DNA of 64,000 bases from Microbispora bryophytorum. GTDB taxonomy: Bacteria; Actinomycetota; Actinomycetes; Streptosporangiales; Streptosporangiaceae. The position numbers were made by a program, and so were the translations under genes. The DNA is taken from the NCBI RefSeq assembly GCF_006874465.1, contig NZ_VIRL01000018.1, forward strand, positions 1-64,000, in the 5' to 3' direction. Of this stretch, positions 49,930 through 59,137 are shown piece by piece. Under the pieces are notes generated by a model. That model had not been told where the DNA came from. It did not search any database and saw only the letters and a list, made by a program, of their open reading frames with translations. How positions within the stretch are numbered: the first letter of the stretch is position 1; the number at the start of each line of letters is the position of its first letter.

Positions 49930-52695
49930 GTGCGTCTCGACGACCTGCGTCACCTGAGCGGACCTAACTCATTCAGCACCCGGCCGGTCATCGTCGCGCG
50001 GCTCGAGCTCGAGGAGCTGACCGACCGGAAGACCACCGAGTACCCGGGCTTCGCCGGCCGGCTGACCGCGACCCTACCCGGGCTGGCCGAGCACCACTGC
50101 GCGGCCGGGCGTCCGGGCGGGTTCCTGGAGGCGATGGCCAGGGGCACCTACTTCGGCCACGTCACCGAGCACGTGGCGCTGGAGCTGTCCAGCCTGGTGG
50201 GCCGCGACGTGTATCTGGGCCGGACCATGTGGGCCGGCGCCGACGGCCGCTACGACGTGATGACCGAGTGCCCGCAGGACGAGCCCGCGCAGTCCTCGGT
50301 GCCTGCCGAGCTGCTGGAACTGGCCATCACCACGGTCAAGCGCATTCTTCTTGAACGCATGCCCGACCTGCCGCTCGAACTGGCCAGGATCGCTCGGGTC
50401 GTGGAGCGGGAGCGCCTCGGCGTGAGTACGGCCGCGCTCGCGGGCGCGGCCCGTAGCCGGGGAATACCGGTCCGCCGGGTCGGTCAGCTGAGCATGCTGC
50501 GGCTCGGCTACGGGCGCTATCGCCGGCTGGTGTGGGCCGCGGCGACCGAGCAGACGTCGGTGATCGGTGTGGACATCGCGGCCGACAAGATGCTGGCCAA
50601 GCAGCTGCTGGCCGGCGCGGGCATCCCGGTGCCCGATGGGGTGGTGGCCTGGAGCGCGGCCGACGCCGCCGGAGCGCTGGGCCGGCTCGGTGGGCCGGTC
50701 GTGATCAAGCCGCTCCGCGGCAACCACGGTGCCAACGTGACCGTCGGCGTGACCACCGCCGCGGCCGCGGTCGCCGCATACGCCCAGGCGGCGGCCGACG
50801 GCGAGGGCGCGATCGTGGAGAAGTTCGTGCCCGGCACCGACTACCGGGTGCTGGTGGTCGACGGCCAGGTGGTGGCCGCGGCCGAGCTGCGGCCGGCGTC
50901 GGTGACCGGGGATGGTGTTTCGGACATCGCCCAACTCGTCGACGTGGTGAATGCCGACCCCCGCCGGGGCGAGGGCCACTCCCGAGAGCTGACCAAGATC
51001 AAATTGGACGAGCGCGCGCTCGCGCACCTGGAGACCCAGGGCCTGGGCCCGGCGTCGGTCCCGGCCCGCGGCCGGCTCGTGACCCTGCGCCGGAACGCGA
51101 ACCTGTCCACCGGCGGAACCAGCCGCGACGTGACCGACCTGGTGCACGAGGACGTGGCCGACGTGTGCCGCCGGGCCGCGGCCGTGGTCGGCCTAGACAT
51201 CTGTGGCATCGACATGCGGCTGGCCGACATCGCGGCACCGATGCCGTGCGGCGCGGCAGGTCACGGCGGGGCTGAGCCCGGGGCTGTGATCGAGATCAAC
51301 GCGTGCCCGGGGCTGCGGATGCACCTGTTCCCGGCCGAGGGGGCGCCGCGGGACGTGGCCGGCGCGGTGATCGACAGCCTGTACCCACCCGGCGCTCCAT
51401 CTCGGGTCCCGGTCGTCGCGGTCACCGGGACCAACGGGAAGACCACGACGGTCCGCATGATCGGCCACATCCTGAGCAAGGCCGGGATGCGGGTGGGGAT
51501 GTCCACCACGGACGGGGTCTACTCCGGCGGCCGGCTGGTCTACGACGCCGACGCCTCGGGCCCGCGGTCCGCGGACATGGTGCTCGACGACACCAGCATC
51601 GATGCCGCGGTGCTGGAGACGGCGCGCGGCGGGATCATCCGCGGTGGGCTCGGCTACGACCAGGCCGACGTGGCCGTGGTCACCAACATCACCGCCGACC
51701 ACCTGGGCGCGGACGGCGTGGAAGATCTCGATGAGCTGGTCGAGGTAAAGGCGCTGGTCGCCGAGGAGGTTCGCGAGGGCGGGACCGTGGTGCTGAACGC
51801 CGACGACCCGGTGGTCGCCGCGCTCGCCGACCGGCCGCGGGTGCACAGGCACGCGTCCGTGATCAGGTATTTCAGCCTGGTGAACGGCAACCCGGTCATC
51901 GAACGGCACCGGCAGGCGGGCGGCCTGGCCTACGAGCTTCGCAACGGCGAGCTGGTCGAGTTCGATACGGACCGGGAGCGGGCGCTGCTCGCCGTGGCCG
52001 AGCTGCCCGGCGCGTTCGGCGGGCTCGCCCCGCACGTGATCGCGAACGCGCTGGCCGCGGTGGCGGCCTGCCGTGGGCTCGGGGTCAGCGTCAAGGACAT
52101 CCGGCGCGCACTGGGCACGTTCACGCCGGGCGAGTCGAACCCGGGGCGCGGCAACGTCTACATGGCCGGCGGCGGCCCGGTGATCCTGGACTACGGCCAC
52201 AACGCCGCAGCGCTCGACGCGACCGGCCGCATGATCAACGATGTGTGGGGCGGCGAGCCCGTTGCCGCGATCACGCTGCCCGGCGACCGCCGCGACGACC
52301 TGGTGGCCCGCTCGGCCGAGGCCGTCGCCGCGTGGTTCGGCCGGGTCGTCGTCTACGAGGACGCCGACAAGCGCGGCCGCCGGCCCGGTGAGATGACCGG
52401 CCTGATCACCGCGGCCATGCGCCGGGCCCGGCCCGGCATTGGCCTCGCCACCGCCGAAGGACCGCAGGCCGCCCTGCGCATCGCGGTCACGATGGCCGCC
52501 GGCCACCCGGTCCTGTTCGTCTACGAGAAGCTAGCCATGGCCCGCCAGGCCCTCGAGGCCCTGAACGCCCGCCCCTGGCCCGCCGACGCAGTCCCGCCCG
52601 CACCCACCGACGCGGCCCCGCCTGCTCCTTCTATCGAGACGCCGCAATCATGGATGGCTGGAAGCCCCCTCCGGGGGATGAAGGCGAAGGGGTGA
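49930..52695 (+). CDS. cphA: Cyanophycin synthetase
   Basis: 921-residue ATP-dependent polymerase that adds Asp then Arg to a growing chain. N-terminal domain about 1-160. ATP-grasp domain about 170-480 (KPLRGNHGANVTVGV; metal site EINACPGLRMH). Mur-ligase-like domain from about 490 (GTNGKTTT P-loop; DYGHNAAALDA). GTG at 49930 with GGGGAG upstream. The family is usually nearer 870-900 residues; the last 30-40 here are Pro/Ala-rich and end in WMAGSPLRGMKAKG, apparently read into a mobile-element remnant. The enzyme core looks intact, so a storage polymer of nitrogen and carbon is predicted. Confidence 0.92.
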   Translation: MRLDDLRHLSGPNSFSTRPVIVARLELEELTDRKTTEYPGFAGRLTATLPGLAEHHCAAGRPGGFLEAMARGTYFGHVTEHVALELSSLVGRDVYLGRTMWAGADGRYDVMTECPQDEPAQSSVPAELLELAITTVKRILLERMPDLPLELARIARVVERERLGVSTAALAGAARSRGIPVRRVGQLSMLRLGYGRYRRLVWAAATEQTSVIGVDIAADKMLAKQLLAGAGIPVPDGVVAWSAADAAGALGRLGGPVVIKPLRGNHGANVTVGVTTAAAAVAAYAQAAADGEGAIVEKFVPGTDYRVLVVDGQVVAAAELRPASVTGDGVSDIAQLVDVVNADPRRGEGHSRELTKIKLDERALAHLETQGLGPASVPARGRLVTLRRNANLSTGGTSRDVTDLVHEDVADVCRRAAAVVGLDICGIDMRLADIAAPMPCGAAGHGGAEPGAVIEINACPGLRMHLFPAEGAPRDVAGAVIDSLYPPGAPSRVPVVAVTGTNGKTTTVRMIGHILSKAGMRVGMSTTDGVYSGGRLVYDADASGPRSADMVLDDTSIDAAVLETARGGIIRGGLGYDQADVAVVTNITADHLGADGVEDLDELVEVKALVAEEVREGGTVVLNADDPVVAALADRPRVHRHASVIRYFSLVNGNPVIERHRQAGGLAYELRNGELVEFDTDRERALLAVAELPGAFGGLAPHVIANALAAVAACRGLGVSVKDIRRALGTFTPGESNPGRGNVYMAGGGPVILDYGHNAAALDATGRMINDVWGGEPVAAITLPGDRRDDLVARSAEAVAAWFGRVVVYEDADKRGRRPGEMTGLITAAMRRARPGIGLATAEGPQAALRIAVTMAAGHPVLFVYEKLAMARQALEALNARPWPADAVPPAPTDAAPPAPSIETPQSWMAGSPLRGMKAKG

Positions 52696-52699
52696 TCTG

Positions 52700-53013
52700 C
52701 TTTGTCACGCATTCGGCCTTGGCGCGGAAGTCGGGGTCCGCGATGAAGATCCAGGAGCGGTGCTGCCAGGGCTTGATCGAATCCTGGGCCAGCCGGCGAC
52801 GCACAGTGGAGGCTGACACGAACGTGGCGATGCCCCGCTCCATGGTGCCCGTCTCACGGGCGACGCGAGCGTTGGAGCGCCGCGCGCCGCGTGCAGGACG
52901 CCCTGCGCGCGCAAGCGCAACCGATACTCGGTCTTGTGCCTGTAGGCCATCTTCTTCAGCCGCTTGCGCTCGGCGGCGGTCGGCGCTGTCGGGCGGGCCA
53001 GGGCAACGGGCAT
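52700..53013 (-). pseudogene. IS630-family transposase remnant
   Basis: One minus-strand frame reads ERKRLKKMAYRHKTEYRLRL and RAQGVLHAARG. After a frameshift near 52885 another reads SNARVARETG, then SASTVRRRLAQDSIKPWQHR and SWIFIADPDFRAKA. Both match the N-terminal HTH region of IS630 transposases. The DDE catalytic domain is missing. No clear inverted repeats remain. Confidence 0.7.
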
Positions 53014-53112
53014 GAGACGAGGGCCGATCGAGAGGTAGCCGGTGGTCGGACGGTGTCCTGTCCGTTAATGCGCGGGTGGTCGGGCTTGCCGGGCCTGATC
53101 GCGGCTGCTGGG

Positions 53113-53667
53113 TCAGCTCTCGGCGAGTCGTGCCTTCTTGACCTTGTTGCCGCAGGTGTTCATGGAACACCAACGGCGGTTGGCTCCGCGGCTGGTGTCA
53201 AGGAAGAGCCCCGCGCATCCGGGGCCCTCGCAGTTCTTGATGCGGCTGCGGTGGGGGCCCCCGAGGATGTGGATGGCATCCGTGGCCAGGACCCCGAGGG
53301 CGTCACCGACAGGCGTCGTCTCGGTCAGGTGCCATCCTGCGAGATCGCCTTTGAGCGCGGCCTTCGCGTGCCCAGCGGCCGCGACCGTGTTGAGAGTGCG
53401 GACATCCTTCGAATCGGGCTGTTCACCTGCGGCGATCGCCGACCCGATGCGGTAGATCGCCTCGCGCAGCTCGACGGCGTCCTTCAGATCGGTCAGCGAC
53501 ACGTCCGCGGCGTCAAGCCCTGTGGCCTGCAGCCACATCTTCAGTCGTGCGGGGTCAGTCAGCCGCTCTCGCGGCGCCATGCCGGCTCGATCGCTGACGG
53601 TGGCAGTGAACCGGAACGCCAGGACCTCGTTGTCCATTCGGAACACACGACGTACGTCCTCGGTCAT
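53113..53667 (-). CDS. CGNR zinc finger / ABATE-domain regulator
   Basis: 184-residue putative transcription factor. An N-terminal ABATE stress-sensor-like domain (about 1-140) is followed by a CGNR zinc finger near the C-terminus: CEGPGCAGLFLD, then RRWCSMNTCGNKVKKARLA, with four Cys ligands. GGAGG lies 6 bases before ATG 53667. Divergent from the dehydrogenase, which it may control. Confidence 0.85.
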   Translation of the reverse strand: MTEDVRRVFRMDNEVLAFRFTATVSDRAGMAPRERLTDPARLKMWLQATGLDAADVSLTDLKDAVELREAIYRIGSAIAAGEQPDSKDVRTLNTVAAAGHAKAALKGDLAGWHLTETTPVGDALGVLATDAIHILGGPHRSRIKNCEGPGCAGLFLDTSRGANRRWCSMNTCGNKVKKARLAES

Positions 53668-53814
53668 TCCAGCCTCCGCAGTGAGCGACAGCACCTTTCG
53701 AACCGTCTCAGCCGGTTCGACGCAATCGTACCTCCATGACATCGTGGAACTGCCTGAGGCGGTTCACAGAGAGGGTTCTCCAGGAGTGACATCGCGGTCA
53801 TCGGTCTGGGAGCA

Positions 53815-54645
53815 ATGGGGCGGCCCATCGCACGCAACCTCCTGAGGGCCGGGTACGACGTCGTGGTGTGGAACCGCTCCGACAGGCCCGCGGACGAGCT
53901 TGTCGCGGCGGGTGCCCGTCGAGCCGCCTCGGTCGCAGAGGCCATGCACTCGTCGGTGGTCCTCTCGGTCCTGGCCGATGACCGGGCCGTCGCCGAGACG
54001 TTCATCGACTCCGGTGTTCTCGCTCAGGCCCCGGGCGGGACCGTTCACGTCAACCTCGCGACGGTGAGCGCCGGCCTGGCTCGCCGGGCCGGCGCAGCGC
54101 ACGCTGAGCATGGAGTCGGGTACGTCGCGGCACCAGTCTTCGGCCGTGTTCCGGTCGCCGAAGCCGGAGCACTCAACATCCTCGCGGCGGGCGAGCAGGG
54201 GCTGATCGACCGCGTGCAGCCGCTCTTCGACGTGATCGGCTCGCGGACCTGGCGACTCGGCGATCGTCCCGAGCAGGCCAACATCGTGAAGATCCTCGGT
54301 AACTACCTGATCGCCTGTGCGATCCAGTCGCTGGGCGAGGCTGTCAGCCTCGCGGAAGGCGCCGGTGTCGACTCGGGGCAGTTCGTCGAACTGCTGACCT
54401 CGACACTCTTCCCGGGAGCCGTCTACGCCGGCTACGGGTCGATGATTGCCGAACGGCGCTACCAGCCGCCCGGATTCACCACAGTCCTGGGCCGCAAGGA
54501 CCTCCACCTCGCGCTCGACGCAGCGAACGACCACGACATTCCGCTCCCGATCGGTGAACTCCTGCGGACGGTCTTCGATCAGGCCATCGCCGACGGTCGC
54601 GGGGCGGACGACTGGGCGGTCATCGCGGAACAGCAGCCGCGGTGA
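53815..54645 (+). CDS. NAD(P)-dependent beta-hydroxyacid dehydrogenase with damaged 5' end
   Basis: 276-residue member of the 3-hydroxyisobutyrate/6-phosphogluconate-type dehydrogenases. Catalytic Lys region: ANIVKILGNYLIACAIQSLG; C-terminal helical domain complete. The first usable ATG (53815) begins MGRPIARNLLRAGYDVVVWN. The nucleotide-binding first strand, DIAVIGLGA, is encoded just upstream in frame, but there is no start codon for it. A GTG with AGGAG exists a base out of frame (53786). A small deletion at the start is likely; the gene may be inactive or use an unusual start. Confidence 0.75.
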   Translation: MGRPIARNLLRAGYDVVVWNRSDRPADELVAAGARRAASVAEAMHSSVVLSVLADDRAVAETFIDSGVLAQAPGGTVHVNLATVSAGLARRAGAAHAEHGVGYVAAPVFGRVPVAEAGALNILAAGEQGLIDRVQPLFDVIGSRTWRLGDRPEQANIVKILGNYLIACAIQSLGEAVSLAEGAGVDSGQFVELLTSTLFPGAVYAGYGSMIAERRYQPPGFTTVLGRKDLHLALDAANDHDIPLPIGELLRTVFDQAIADGRGADDWAVIAEQQPR

Positions 54646-55102
54646 CCGCCGTGGGCCGATGACCGTGGCCGCGGCCTGGTGATCGCGCCGCGAGGCGGCT
54701 CTTCGCGTTCTCTTGGTGCCGTTGACGCTGCTCGCGGGTGGGCTCATCGTCACCCCTGACAGCTGACGTGGTGACACGCACACCGCTGGATGCGAAGTCG
54801 ACGCCCGAAGGACTTCCGGAGCCGACCACTAAGCACGTCGCGGCAGCATGTAGGGGATCCAGCGGGAAGGCTTACCGCACGAGCCCCGTGAGTAGAGCTC
54901 GCCACGTCTGCCAGTGCGGGAGGTTCGGGGCCCGGACGCCGGGAACGCGCGGTCGCGACGGGCGCCCTGCTGGGAACGTCCGAGGCGCAGGCGCATCCCC
55001 GAACGGGAGCCAAGCCCAAACCCACGGTGGGGCGGGTGCTTGTCCGCACCGCCCGTAGCACGACCGACCTGCTGTGCTGGTCCGCCGGCGACGACACGTC
55101 TA
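54646..55102. other. Intergenic region, nothing recognised
   Basis: About 450 bases between the dehydrogenase and the PAS gene. Short frames exist in all directions but none carries a binding site or recognisable pattern. Confidence 0.45.
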
Positions 55103-55624
55103 TCAGGCTCTACGGCTGGAGCACTGGCCGGCAGCGGGATCCCGAGCTACAGCTGGAGTATCAGGCAGCATTTCCCTTTCGAAGGATTCGCGTCCCGACT
55201 CGTCGAACCGCGCGCAGAGCTCCTGTATTTCGTCCTTGAGAAGCACGACCTGAGAGAAACCGACCAGTTCGCCATCGACCCGGATCGGTGAGACCGTGAC
55301 CAGGATCGTGGTTCTTCCGTAGGGCCTGGCGACGTAACTTACCGGCTCGACGCGGCCTTCCTCGAAAAGCCGGAGCATGGCGTCGAAACGGGGATTGGTC
55401 ACCGCTCGGCGATGTCGCTTCCGGACGTCGTTTCCGATGTATTCGGGCTTCCGGTCGAGGTGCTCCGAAGCCCACTTGTTGTAATACATCACCGTTCCGT
55501 GGCGGTCGAGGACGGTGACTCCGAATCCAGCCTGATCGATTAGCCGGTCCGCCCACTGGTCCAGGCTCCAGTCCGTGGCGATGCGGCTTTCAGCAACTTC
55601 GGCCGGCTCGACCTGAGATGACAT
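55103..55624 (-). CDS. PAS-domain protein
   Basis: 173 residues with one PAS domain (about 20-140): DQAGFGVTVLDRHGTVMYYN starts the fold, and TTILVTVSPIRVDGELVGFS ends it. No output domain is attached, so it must work through a partner. GGAGG lies before ATG 55624. Divergent from the LysR gene with 150 bases between. Confidence 0.8.
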   Translation of the reverse strand: MSSQVEPAEVAESRIATDWSLDQWADRLIDQAGFGVTVLDRHGTVMYYNKWASEHLDRKPEYIGNDVRKRHRRAVTNPRFDAMLRLFEEGRVEPVSYVARPYGRTTILVTVSPIRVDGELVGFSQVVLLKDEIQELCARFDESGRESFEREMLPDTPAVARDPAAGQCSSRRA

Positions 55625-55772
55625 CAATACCTCCGAAGAGGGGAGTGATGGATATCCGCCGTTCAGAGTCTGGGCGTTTGGGCCCGAGTTCACAATGAGT
55701 CTTTTTTGGAGTGACCCTTCGGCTGAGCCGGAGGCTCCTCGGGATGGGACTGATGGGAGTAGCGTCTCGGCC

Positions 55773-56702
55773 ATGGCGTACGACCTGACCGATCTCCAGC
55801 TGTTCCTGCAGGTGGTGGACCATGGCAGCATCACCGGGGGTGCGGACCGGTCGCACCTGTCGCTGGCTTCGGCCAGCGCGAGGATCAACGCGATGGAGAA
55901 GGCTCTGGGGGCGCCGCTTCTGATCCGGCATCGCCGTGGCGTTGTGCCGTCACCGGCAGGGTGGCTCCTGGTGGCCCATGCCCGTGAGGTCGTTGGGCAG
56001 ATTGCTCGAATGCGTTCTGAATTGTCCCGCTATTCTGACGGCCTGCGGTCCACATTGGTGATCTCGGCGAACACTTCGGCGACCGAAACGCTCGTGTCGT
56101 CGGTGATAGTCGACTTCCTGGCCGACAATCCCGACATCGACCTGGAACTGGAGGAGCGGCCGAGCCATGAGATCGTCGCCGCCGTCACCGACGGCCGGGC
56201 GGAACTGGGGATCATCGCCGATACCGTGGACTCGGGCCGGCTGGAACGGGCGGTGCTGCGTCCCGACCCGCTGGTCGTCATCACACGGCCAGGCCATGCT
56301 CTGGCCGCGCGTGCTCATGTCGCGTTCAGCGAGTGCCTCGGCCACCCGTTCGTCGGCTACACCGAGGGAAACCCGTTGCAGGAGCATCTGAACGGGCAGA
56401 CCCAGCCGCTCGGGCTCCGGCCTCGCTACCGGGCGCATCTGCCGACCACGGAGGCGATCTGCGGCGCGGTAGCGGCCGGCGTCGGCATCGCCGTGGTTCC
56501 CGCGCGCGCGGTCGTCCGTTGGCGGCGTACCTACGACCTGCGGATCGTGGACCTGACGAATCCCTGGGCGAAGCGCAACCTGCTGTTGTGCGGCCGGCGC
56601 TGGTCCGGGCTCTCCGAAGCCGCGGCGGCGCTCGCCGCCCGCCTCAGAGCGCACGGGGCGCCCGCCGCCACACCGGGTGACGGCGGCGCCGAAGGCGCGT
56701 AG
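55773..56702 (+). CDS. LysR-family transcriptional regulator
   Basis: 309-residue LysR regulator. HTH: YDLTDLQLFLQVVDHGSITG, then LASASARINAMEKALG. The effector domain is complete (LVISANTSATETLVSSVIVD). Its 3' end is 8 bases from the convergent FAD oxidoreductase. It may regulate the PAS gene or the oxidoreductase cluster. Confidence 0.9.
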   Translation: MAYDLTDLQLFLQVVDHGSITGGADRSHLSLASASARINAMEKALGAPLLIRHRRGVVPSPAGWLLVAHAREVVGQIARMRSELSRYSDGLRSTLVISANTSATETLVSSVIVDFLADNPDIDLELEERPSHEIVAAVTDGRAELGIIADTVDSGRLERAVLRPDPLVVITRPGHALAARAHVAFSECLGHPFVGYTEGNPLQEHLNGQTQPLGLRPRYRAHLPTTEAICGAVAAGVGIAVVPARAVVRWRRTYDLRIVDLTNPWAKRNLLLCGRRWSGLSEAAAALAARLRAHGAPAATPGDGGAEGA

Positions 56703-56710
56703 ACGCCTTG

Positions 56711-58093
56711 TCAGCGGAGGGGCGGGATGTTGTGGTTGATCCGGAACAGGTTCGCTGGGTCGTACCGCCCCTTGATCTCGCGTAGCCGCGGATATGCCTC
56801 CTCCGACCAGGCCAGCGCCGCGGTCCGCGGATCCGCGTCGCCCCCGAACATGAAGTTCAGATACCGGCGGCCGGTCGACCACGGTGCCAGGGCGTCGATC
56901 AGCGTCTGCTCGTAGCCGTGCAGAGCCGTGGCGTCGGGCGGGCCGCCCGCCGCCACGAGGAAGACGTTGTAGAGCGTCGCGTCGCGGTTTCCGACCGCGT
57001 TCGGCACCGCCGGCGGCCGGGCCAGCGCCCCGCCCATGTGACGGATCTCCGCCAGAACCAACGGCGAGGCCGCGTCCGGGCCGGCCAGCCGGAGGAACTC
57101 GTCCACCGCCTTGGCCGGCAACTCGCTCAGGAGGGCGCCATGCTCGAACAACGGCAGCGGGTCGATCGGGTCGTTGTGCACCGCCGCGACCGCCGAGTAC
57201 GGCATCTCGCCGACCGCGTCGATGATCGGCTCGCCCAGTGCCCGGAACGGCGCGACCAGCCGTTCGCCTTCCGCCGGGTCTCCGAGGTACGTGATCCGCA
57301 GATGGGCCACCAGCCGGTCGCGCAGCGGTTCCGGCACGAACGGCAACGCGGGGAGGTGCAGCAACCCGACCGAGCCTGACATCTCCTCCGGCACGTCGGC
57401 CGTCCACTCCCGGAACAGGTGCAGCACCTTCCCCGACAACTCGCCGGGAAAGAAGATGCCGCCGCCGTAGAAGCCGCGGATCGGGAACAGGTCGAACTCG
57501 ATCGCCACCACGACCCCGAAGTTGCCCTTCCCGCCGCGCAGCGCCCAGAACAGGTCGGGCTCGGATTCCGCGGTGACACGGCGCAACCGGCCGTCCGCGG
57601 TCACGACCTCCAGGGCGGTGACGTGGTCGGCGGCGTAACCGTGTTTGCGGCCGAACGGCCCCAGACCTCCGCCCAGGGTGTAGGAGACGACCGTCACCGT
57701 CGGCGACGAGCCGTTCAGACCCGCCAGACCCACCTTGGCTGCCTGCTCGATGAACTCGCCCCACCGGACGCCCGCCTCGACCCGGGCCGTGCGAGCGCCC
57801 GCGTCGATCGCCAGCCCGCTCAGGCGCCGCGTCGTGATCAGGACCGAGCCCGTCGACGGCACCGAGCTGCCGTGACCCGCGCCCAGCACCGCGACCGGCA
57901 GGTGATGAGCCGCGGCGAACTTCACCGCGGCCTGTACGTCGGCCGCGTTCTCGGCGCCGACCACGACGGACGGCGCGTGCACCGTTGTCAGGTTGTAGGT
58001 GCGAAGCTCCTCCGCGTAGCCCTCGTCCTCCGGTAGGAGAACGGTGCCGGTCACGTTCGCTCGAAGGTCGCCAATGGACAATCGCGTACTCAC
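56711..58093 (-). CDS. FAD-linked oxidoreductase (BBE family)
   Basis: 460-residue flavoenzyme. FAD_binding_4 domain with GAGHGSS (near 96), where the His would carry covalent FAD; the usual second anchor, Cys, is not evident (SYTLGGGLGPFG). The berberine-bridge-like C-terminus is present: NHNIPPLR at the end follows YDPANLFRI. No signal peptide. Substrate unknown; such enzymes oxidise sugars, alkaloids or polyketides. GTG start. It heads a minus-strand row with two hydrolases (order of transcription: 59935 hydrolase, 59108, this). Confidence 0.88.
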   Translation of the reverse strand: MSTRLSIGDLRANVTGTVLLPEDEGYAEELRTYNLTTVHAPSVVVGAENAADVQAAVKFAAAHHLPVAVLGAGHGSSVPSTGSVLITTRRLSGLAIDAGARTARVEAGVRWGEFIEQAAKVGLAGLNGSSPTVTVVSYTLGGGLGPFGRKHGYAADHVTALEVVTADGRLRRVTAESEPDLFWALRGGKGNFGVVVAIEFDLFPIRGFYGGGIFFPGELSGKVLHLFREWTADVPEEMSGSVGLLHLPALPFVPEPLRDRLVAHLRITYLGDPAEGERLVAPFRALGEPIIDAVGEMPYSAVAAVHNDPIDPLPLFEHGALLSELPAKAVDEFLRLAGPDAASPLVLAEIRHMGGALARPPAVPNAVGNRDATLYNVFLVAAGGPPDATALHGYEQTLIDALAPWSTGRRYLNFMFGGDADPRTAALAWSEEAYPRLREIKGRYDPANLFRINHNIPPLR

Positions 58094-58112
58094 GGGGAAG
58101 TGGCCTTTCTGG

Positions 58113-59108
58113 TTACTTCAAGAAGGTGAGCAGGCGCTGGGTCATCTCGTCGGGATGTTCCTCGTAGATCCAGTGGCCGGAATCGGGGACGACGACGCCG
58201 GTGACGTTCTTCGCGTACCGCTTCACCTGGTCCGCCACGGCGGAGCCGAGGCTCGCGGAAGCGCCGATCGCGAGGACGGGCATGGTGAGCTTGTGCTTGC
58301 GGTAGACGGCGTTGTCCTTAATGTCCTGCGGCAGTGTGCGGAACCACGCGAAGCTCGCTTCGAGGTGCGCCTTGTCCCGCAGGTAGCCGGCGAAGACCGA
58401 AATTTCGTCCGGAGTGACGGCGCCCCGCTTGACCTCGAGGTTCTCGATGAATTTGCCGGTCCACGACGTCTCGCGGCCGGTGATGAGGTCTTCGGGCAGG
58501 CCGTTGGTGAGCGCGAAGAAGCCGAAGTGCCACAAGCCGGGACCGTCCGCGGTCAGTGACGGGTAGGAGTAGATGCCGGGGTCGGGGATCGGCGCCTCGC
58601 TGAGCACCAGTTTCCGCACGTCCGCCGGATGCGCGGCGGCATACGAGTACGCGACCATGGTGCCGATGTCGTGCCCGACGATGCGGAGATCCTTGTCGCG
58701 TCCGAGTCGCACCAGCAGCGCGTGCAGTTCCGCGGCCATCGTCTTCTTGTCGTAGCCGGCCGCCGGGGCGTCGCTGCGTCCGGCGCCGGGCAGGTCGGGG
58801 GCGATGACCGTGTAATGCTCGGCCAGCGCCGGCATGATGTGCCGCCACTCGTACCAGGTCTGCGGGTATCCGTGGATCAGGACCAGAGTCGGTCCGTGGC
58901 CGCCGATCACGTAGTTGATGCCGAGCGAGCCGGCCTGCACCTTGTGTTCGGAGAATCCGGCGGGCATCTCCTCTTTCACGGAGTGGGCGGTCGTCGGCGA
59001 AGCGGCGCTCACCGGTCCGGTGACGACGACGGACGTCAGTCCGACCGCCGCGGCCATGGCGAGCAGTCCCAGACTGCGCAGTTTGAACAAGCTGAGGGAA
59101 GGTCTCAT
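58113..59108 (-). CDS. Secreted epoxide-hydrolase-like alpha/beta hydrolase
   Basis: 331-residue alpha/beta hydrolase with a signal peptide (LRSLGLLAMAAAVGLTSVVV, cleavage near VSAAS). Oxyanion motif HGYPQTW, nucleophile Asp in VGHDIGTMVA, and His in DSGHWIYEEHP. The Asp nucleophile points to epoxide hydrolase or haloacetate dehalogenase rather than esterase. ATG 59108, no strong binding site. Followed closely by the FAD oxidoreductase. Confidence 0.87.
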   Translation of the reverse strand: MRPSLSLFKLRSLGLLAMAAAVGLTSVVVTGPVSAASPTTAHSVKEEMPAGFSEHKVQAGSLGINYVIGGHGPTLVLIHGYPQTWYEWRHIMPALAEHYTVIAPDLPGAGRSDAPAAGYDKKTMAAELHALLVRLGRDKDLRIVGHDIGTMVAYSYAAAHPADVRKLVLSEAPIPDPGIYSYPSLTADGPGLWHFGFFALTNGLPEDLITGRETSWTGKFIENLEVKRGAVTPDEISVFAGYLRDKAHLEASFAWFRTLPQDIKDNAVYRKHKLTMPVLAIGASASLGSAVADQVKRYAKNVTGVVVPDSGHWIYEEHPDEMTQRLLTFLK

Positions 59109-59137
59109 CGATGGCTCCAGGGGGAAGAGGAACGGTC

